Below, in pieces: positions 42,631 through 45,553 of a stretch of DNA of 45,553 nucleotides. Source of the stretch: Muribaculaceae bacterium Isolate-104 (HZI) (lineage in GTDB: Bacteria > Bacteroidota > Bacteroidia > Bacteroidales > Muribaculaceae); contig RIBJ01000063.1 in the NCBI GenBank assembly GCA_003762715.1, positions 1 to 45,553 on the forward strand. The letters are read 5' to 3'. The first letter of the stretch is position 1. Each line of letters begins with the position of its first letter. The notes beneath the pieces are model-generated. The model was not told the DNA's origin and made no database searches. It was given only the letters and a program-made list of their open reading frames with translations. The translations under genes and the position numbers were made by a program.

Positions 42631-42870
42631 TCAGCGGGCTATTAAAATCAGAAAAACCGCAAAAACAAGGAAGCCGAGAAAACCGTTGGCAAGGTTGTTG
42701 TCGGCATGGTCTATGTTGCTGAAATCGTCCGAACCATAACGTATTTGCTTGTATGATACTTTACGCCCTTGACGGAACAGTCGCAGACATCCATACCGAA
42801 GCCCGGCTCCGATATGCAGAATTGCACTGCCGAACCATGAACGAATAAATATCCCAGCTTTAAATTCCAT
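42631..42870 (-). CDS. Small membrane protein, unknown
   Basis: 79 aa. A short N-terminal stretch (GSAILHIGAGLRYGCLRLF) is followed by a polar, basic middle (KVSYKQIRYGSDDFSNIDHADNN region) and one C-terminal helix (GFLGFLVFAVFLILIA). The frame fits tightly between its neighbours (15 bases and 1 base), which supports it as a real gene. No family is recognised. Confidence 0.6.
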   Translation of the reverse strand: MEFKAGIFIRSWFGSAILHIGAGLRYGCLRLFRQGRKVSYKQIRYGSDDFSNIDHADNNLANGFLGFLVFAVFLILIAR

Positions 42871-42885
42871 GTCCTATTATATGAC

Positions 42886-43746
42886 TTAGCGCTCGATTGC
42901 CCCTATTTTTATAATCTTATTAGTGGAGCCATCGACTTCCATATACAGGATGTCAGTCACGTTATCATCGTTAGGCTTAGGTTTGAACTTTACCTCGAAT
43001 GAATACTTTTCCAGCGGAAGTCCTGTAAAGCCGTCTTGAGGTTCTATATGAATTGTCTTATAAGCGTGCCGTAAGTCGGTATCATTCATAATAATGGGGA
43101 AAGCACCGGCAGACAGTTCTTCGGCAAGCTCTTTGGTGCAATACTGCCCATACAGTCTTTTCAAGTCTGCCTGTGACGCGCTTACTGCTCTTTCGTTCAG
43201 ATACAGAGCCATGAAGTCTGCCACTACATAAAAGCCATCAACGCCCATATATACATCAATGACAATGATATTTGATGTGCCGTCGGGCAGAATTTGGTAC
43301 AGCATATTCCATCCATCGTCCGTGTCGGGAAGAAAGCAACCAAACGACAAGTAAATAGCGGAGTCAGAGGACCAAAAGACTTCACCTCCCCACTGCATCA
43401 TATATTCACCCTCGTTGCCGACCAAATCTTTCGTGCGAATTTCCTTGTCGGAGTACACGATATTTCTGTCATACGACAGGGTAAGAAATACGGATGAATC
43501 TCTTACAGCCCAGTCATGTCTTCCAACGATTACATCATTGGAATCTTTTAATGCTTTTATTGTCCAGTGGCCTATAACGGTATCTTCTACAACCTTGCCT
43601 CTGACAACCTGAGGAACGGTTGCAACTACGGTGTCCTCCGCCGTTTGCTGTGGCGCGACACTTTCGGTTTTACGACCTCCGCCACATCTAACGACCACGA
43701 CAGACAGAATAAGTATCAGAATAATTATGCCAATCAATTTTTTCAT
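42886..43746 (-). CDS. Exported or membrane-anchored unknown protein
   Basis: 286 aa from the ATG at 43746. A strongly hydrophobic N terminus (KKLIGIIILILILSVVVVRC) ends in a cysteine followed by GGG, so it may be a lipoprotein with a poor lipobox or a signal-anchored protein. The rest is a soluble, beta-rich domain with many Asp and Tyr, probably periplasmic. No family is recognised. An ATG at 43758 would overlap the upstream gene by 8 bases; the ATG at 43746 leaves a 4-base gap. Confidence 0.7.
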   Translation of the reverse strand: MKKLIGIIILILILSVVVVRCGGGRKTESVAPQQTAEDTVVATVPQVVRGKVVEDTVIGHWTIKALKDSNDVIVGRHDWAVRDSSVFLTLSYDRNIVYSDKEIRTKDLVGNEGEYMMQWGGEVFWSSDSAIYLSFGCFLPDTDDGWNMLYQILPDGTSNIIVIDVYMGVDGFYVVADFMALYLNERAVSASQADLKRLYGQYCTKELAEELSAGAFPIIMNDTDLRHAYKTIHIEPQDGFTGLPLEKYSFEVKFKPKPNDDNVTDILYMEVDGSTNKIIKIGAIER

Positions 43747-43750
43747 AATA

Positions 43751-44812
43751 TCAATCATTTGTAATCCATAGTTCAGTCATTTCCTTATAATATGCCTGCA
43801 TTGCCGGATTGTCAAGTCGGGCGATGGCTTCGTCGATGATTTTGCGAGATTGTGGAGTATATGTATAATAGAATCCAAGCGGTCTTGTCAAGGTCATTGA
43901 TTTGTAGTCACGATTATCGTAAACCCACTTCAAGACCTTTTTAGGCTGTGGCAAGAATACATATTTGAAAAAATGATAAACGAATGATTCATAGGAAGCC
44001 GCATCAACCCGATTTCCCAAATCGTTCCATCGGTCAAGCACTTTATTATCTGAATAAGGATAGCGGGTCAGTGAGAGCATATCATTCATTAGTTTCCATT
44101 CCTTTTTACAGTCTGAACATAATCTGAACGCTCCATCTTCAGATCCGTCTTCCATAGTTATGTCGATTTTACCGTTAGGATTTATGTTACAAGTCATTGA
44201 TGCCATTTGAGAGTAGGAGGTTGTGTCCTCGTCGGTATTGATGTTATGTTCTATTTCCTTGTATTCATAGTTGTATGTAAATTCATGGTCTGCGATAAAA
44301 TATATCAAAGTATGCTCGGCGCATATTAACTCTGTTGAGTCTGACGGATTATCTAATAAATCCGACTTATCCCAATCGTTACCCGCGAACATCGCGTCAA
44401 TCAGATGTCCGTCAGTATCGTATGTGGCAATATACACATCTTCGGCATCGCTGAAAAGATATTTGTATTGACATAGGATTACATTATCGTTTATTTGACG
44501 GACAGATACAAGATATGCAGATGCGGTATCCGACGGGGTAAAGTCAGAAGTGATTACGCCTCTTAGCAATGAACACTGTTCAGGGGTGGTAAGAAGAAAA
44601 TCACGGTCAGATGGGGCCGGCAAAGAATCATCTTTAGCTATAAGCGATTCATATTCTATGCCGAGCTTCTTTAGGAACTCAAAAGACCTGTTGTCATCTA
44701 TCGCTGCAATCGAGTCATGGCTGGGATCCTTCGATACCGACACAGAGCCTTTGCCCTTGCACGAGATACACAAGGTCAATATAGCTGTAATTATCAAAAG
44801 TAGATGTTTCAT
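43751..44812 (-). CDS. Putative lipoprotein, unknown
   Basis: 353 aa with a typical lipoprotein signal: MKHLLLIITAILTLCIS, then a cysteine at about 18 followed by KGKG and a Ser/Asp-rich stretch. The mature part is acidic and soluble, with a CSDCKKEW motif near residue 235 and a helical C terminus (KIIDEAIARLDNPAMQAYYKEM). No family is recognised. Its ATG overlaps the stop of the truncated upstream gene by 4 bases, showing the operon was once continuous with it. Confidence 0.72.
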   Translation of the reverse strand: MKHLLLIITAILTLCISCKGKGSVSVSKDPSHDSIAAIDDNRSFEFLKKLGIEYESLIAKDDSLPAPSDRDFLLTTPEQCSLLRGVITSDFTPSDTASAYLVSVRQINDNVILCQYKYLFSDAEDVYIATYDTDGHLIDAMFAGNDWDKSDLLDNPSDSTELICAEHTLIYFIADHEFTYNYEYKEIEHNINTDEDTTSYSQMASMTCNINPNGKIDITMEDGSEDGAFRLCSDCKKEWKLMNDMLSLTRYPYSDNKVLDRWNDLGNRVDAASYESFVYHFFKYVFLPQPKKVLKWVYDNRDYKSMTLTRPLGFYYTYTPQSRKIIDEAIARLDNPAMQAYYKEMTELWITND

Positions 44813-45318
44813 GGCTGTTGTTTTATCGGAGCCGGTCTAACAGCTTCGTTTTGCATTACGTTTTCAAGCATGTCCCTGACGGTCTGCTGAACTTTGATTT
44901 TTAGATATACCGATTCTTGTCGGTTATGGTCGATGGTTTTCAGATACAACGTATTGTTGTTATGCCAGAAAATAGTGCGAAGTCCGGATTCATCGCTCTG
45001 ACAATAAGGTTCTTCACCACTGTATTGAAGGCTCTTGTATGACTCAAATTCATATATGAAATTTCCATCGCGACGAAAAAATCTCAAATCCAAAGGCCAG
45101 TCACAATCATAGCCAACCTGTGACACATAAATCCCATTGGTGTTTACAGCCGTGGGACAAGCCGCGCGACAGATATATTTACCATTCTCAGAATCAAACC
45201 ACCATATTGCATCGTCATGCGGCGATTCAGGGATAATGAAACCATATAATTTCAGTTCAGGCAGAAATGTTAGACATCGTTTGTTAAAACCAAAATCCGG
45301 GTTATCATAGATAGCATA
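44809..45318 (-). pseudogene. 5'-truncated gene for an unknown protein, first of the operon
   Basis: An open frame of 169 codons with protein-like composition, starting at YAIYDNPDFGFNKRCLTF. It has Trp-rich and acidic segments, and a Gln-rich end. It has no ATG anywhere. A TAA lies directly before the first codon (45319-45321), and the only conventional start is a GTG at 45126 in the middle of the domain. The N-terminal part and any signal peptide are therefore missing. The likely cause is the insertion sequence whose transposase end lies 130 bases upstream. A shorter product from the GTG (105 aa) is possible. No family is recognised. Confidence 0.6.
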
Positions 45319-45413
45319 TTAAACCTAAACCTATATATAGCGGCTGAGCAAAAAGAAAAAGGCTCGCCCATATTATTATTTTCCTCAGTCATGATTTTGA
45401 ACACAAGGACATG

Positions 45414-45450
45414 AACACAGGTGTTAGGCGCATGGTAAAAAACCTGTGTT
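45414..45450 (-). terminator. Hairpin at the end of the transposase gene
   Basis: AACACAGGT (45414-45422) pairs with ACCTGTGTT (45442-45450), with a 19-base loop. It begins at the transposase stop codon. There is no long T-run, so termination is a tentative reading. Confidence 0.4.
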
Positions 45451-45553
45451 TAGGCATAAAGATTACATAGTCTGAAAATGAAAAATTTAGTGTCGTTCAC
45501 GCCGTGCAATTTAGCTCGGAATGCTTTAATTTTAGAGTTCATGGATTCGGCAG
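45450..45553 (-). CDS. Transposase, ISL3/ISAon1-like, C-terminal fragment (continues outside the window)
   Basis: 33 codons plus stop run on the reverse strand from the window edge: AESMNSKIKAF, then RAKLHGVNDTKFF and IFRLCNLYA. This matches the usual C terminus of ISL3-type DDE transposases. In those the ES-N-KIK-FR part carries the last catalytic glutamate (here the E of AESMN) and is followed by a basic helix. The N-terminal and central parts lie beyond base 45553, so completeness cannot be judged. Confidence 0.75.
   Translation of the reverse strand, partial: AESMNSKIKAFRAKLHGVNDTKFFIFRLCNLYA

Larger units (their letters stand above)
45361..45553 (-). mobile_element. Insertion sequence end, ISL3/ISAon1-like (partial)
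   Basis: Contains the C-terminal codons of a transposase reading on the reverse strand, then a hairpin and an AT-rich tail. A GGCTC at 45361 resembles the GGCTC that begins many ISL3-family terminal repeats and may be the outer edge, but the other end lies outside the window. The boundary is a guess; it could lie anywhere from about 45320 to 45400. Confidence 0.5.

Noticed and set aside
45321-45334. Short direct repeat AAACCTA twice near the insertion sequence
   Set aside because: Two adjacent 7-base copies are too short to call a target duplication or an attachment site without the other end of the element.
1-45553. CRISPR array or prophage
   Set aside because: No set of regularly spaced repeats and no phage structural, integrase or lysis genes were seen on either strand.

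Overview
The window looks like chromosomal DNA from a Bacteroidota member of the order Bacteroidales. The moderate GC content and gene content fit a Muribaculaceae-like gut bacterium, but the family is an inference. Supporting signs are many promoters of the Bacteroidota type (TTTG near -33 and TAnnTTTG near -7), start codons without Shine-Dalgarno sequences, a type III glutamine synthetase, a DUF2723 membrane protein, the LL-diaminopimelate aminotransferase route, and lipoproteins with a loose lipobox.

Layout. (1) Bases 1-4000: the 3' end of an rRNA operon (5S), dnaG, and a convergent argR-argC-like pair in which both proteins lack a key residue. (2) 4159-9990: a forward run with a DUF2723 GT-C-type membrane protein, a polysaccharide deacetylase, queG and a ZIP metal transporter. 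(3) 10059-14434: reverse genes for nitrogen and cell-wall precursor metabolism (glnN, dapL, dapF). (4) 14435-15065: a 630-base gap with a promoter-hairpin unit that may be a small RNA. (5) 15066-25019: a lipid kinase, ychF, a PpiD-like chaperone, serine deaminase, a GT4 glycosyltransferase, a membrane-kinase fusion and a DUF2130 protein. (6) 25085-31083: an inner-membrane OmpA-domain protein, cysK, an initiating sugar-phosphate transferase, a DUF349 protein and an ion channel with an unusual pore. (7) Two identical tRNA-Val genes. (8) 31838-35298: mtnN-luxS (S-adenosylhomocysteine recycling), a secreted esterase and dgt.

(9) 35417-40129 is the most system-like part: an RtcB2-PrfH pair (RNA ligase plus release-factor homologue, known elsewhere as a rescue and repair module for ribosomes with cleaved 16S rRNA). 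It is divergent from a WYL-domain regulator, and a perfect 8-bp inverted repeat sits between the two. An AAA+ ATPase with an altered Walker B motif lies just downstream.

(10) 40308-45318 is a visibly AT-richer, tightly packed reverse-strand operon of seven genes for unknown membrane proteins and lipoproteins. Its sixth gene is split by a -1 frame change at a canonical U UUU UUA slippery heptamer. Its first gene has lost its start. The window ends in the C-terminal part of an ISL3/ISAon1-like transposase, which probably explains the loss of the operon's 5' end.
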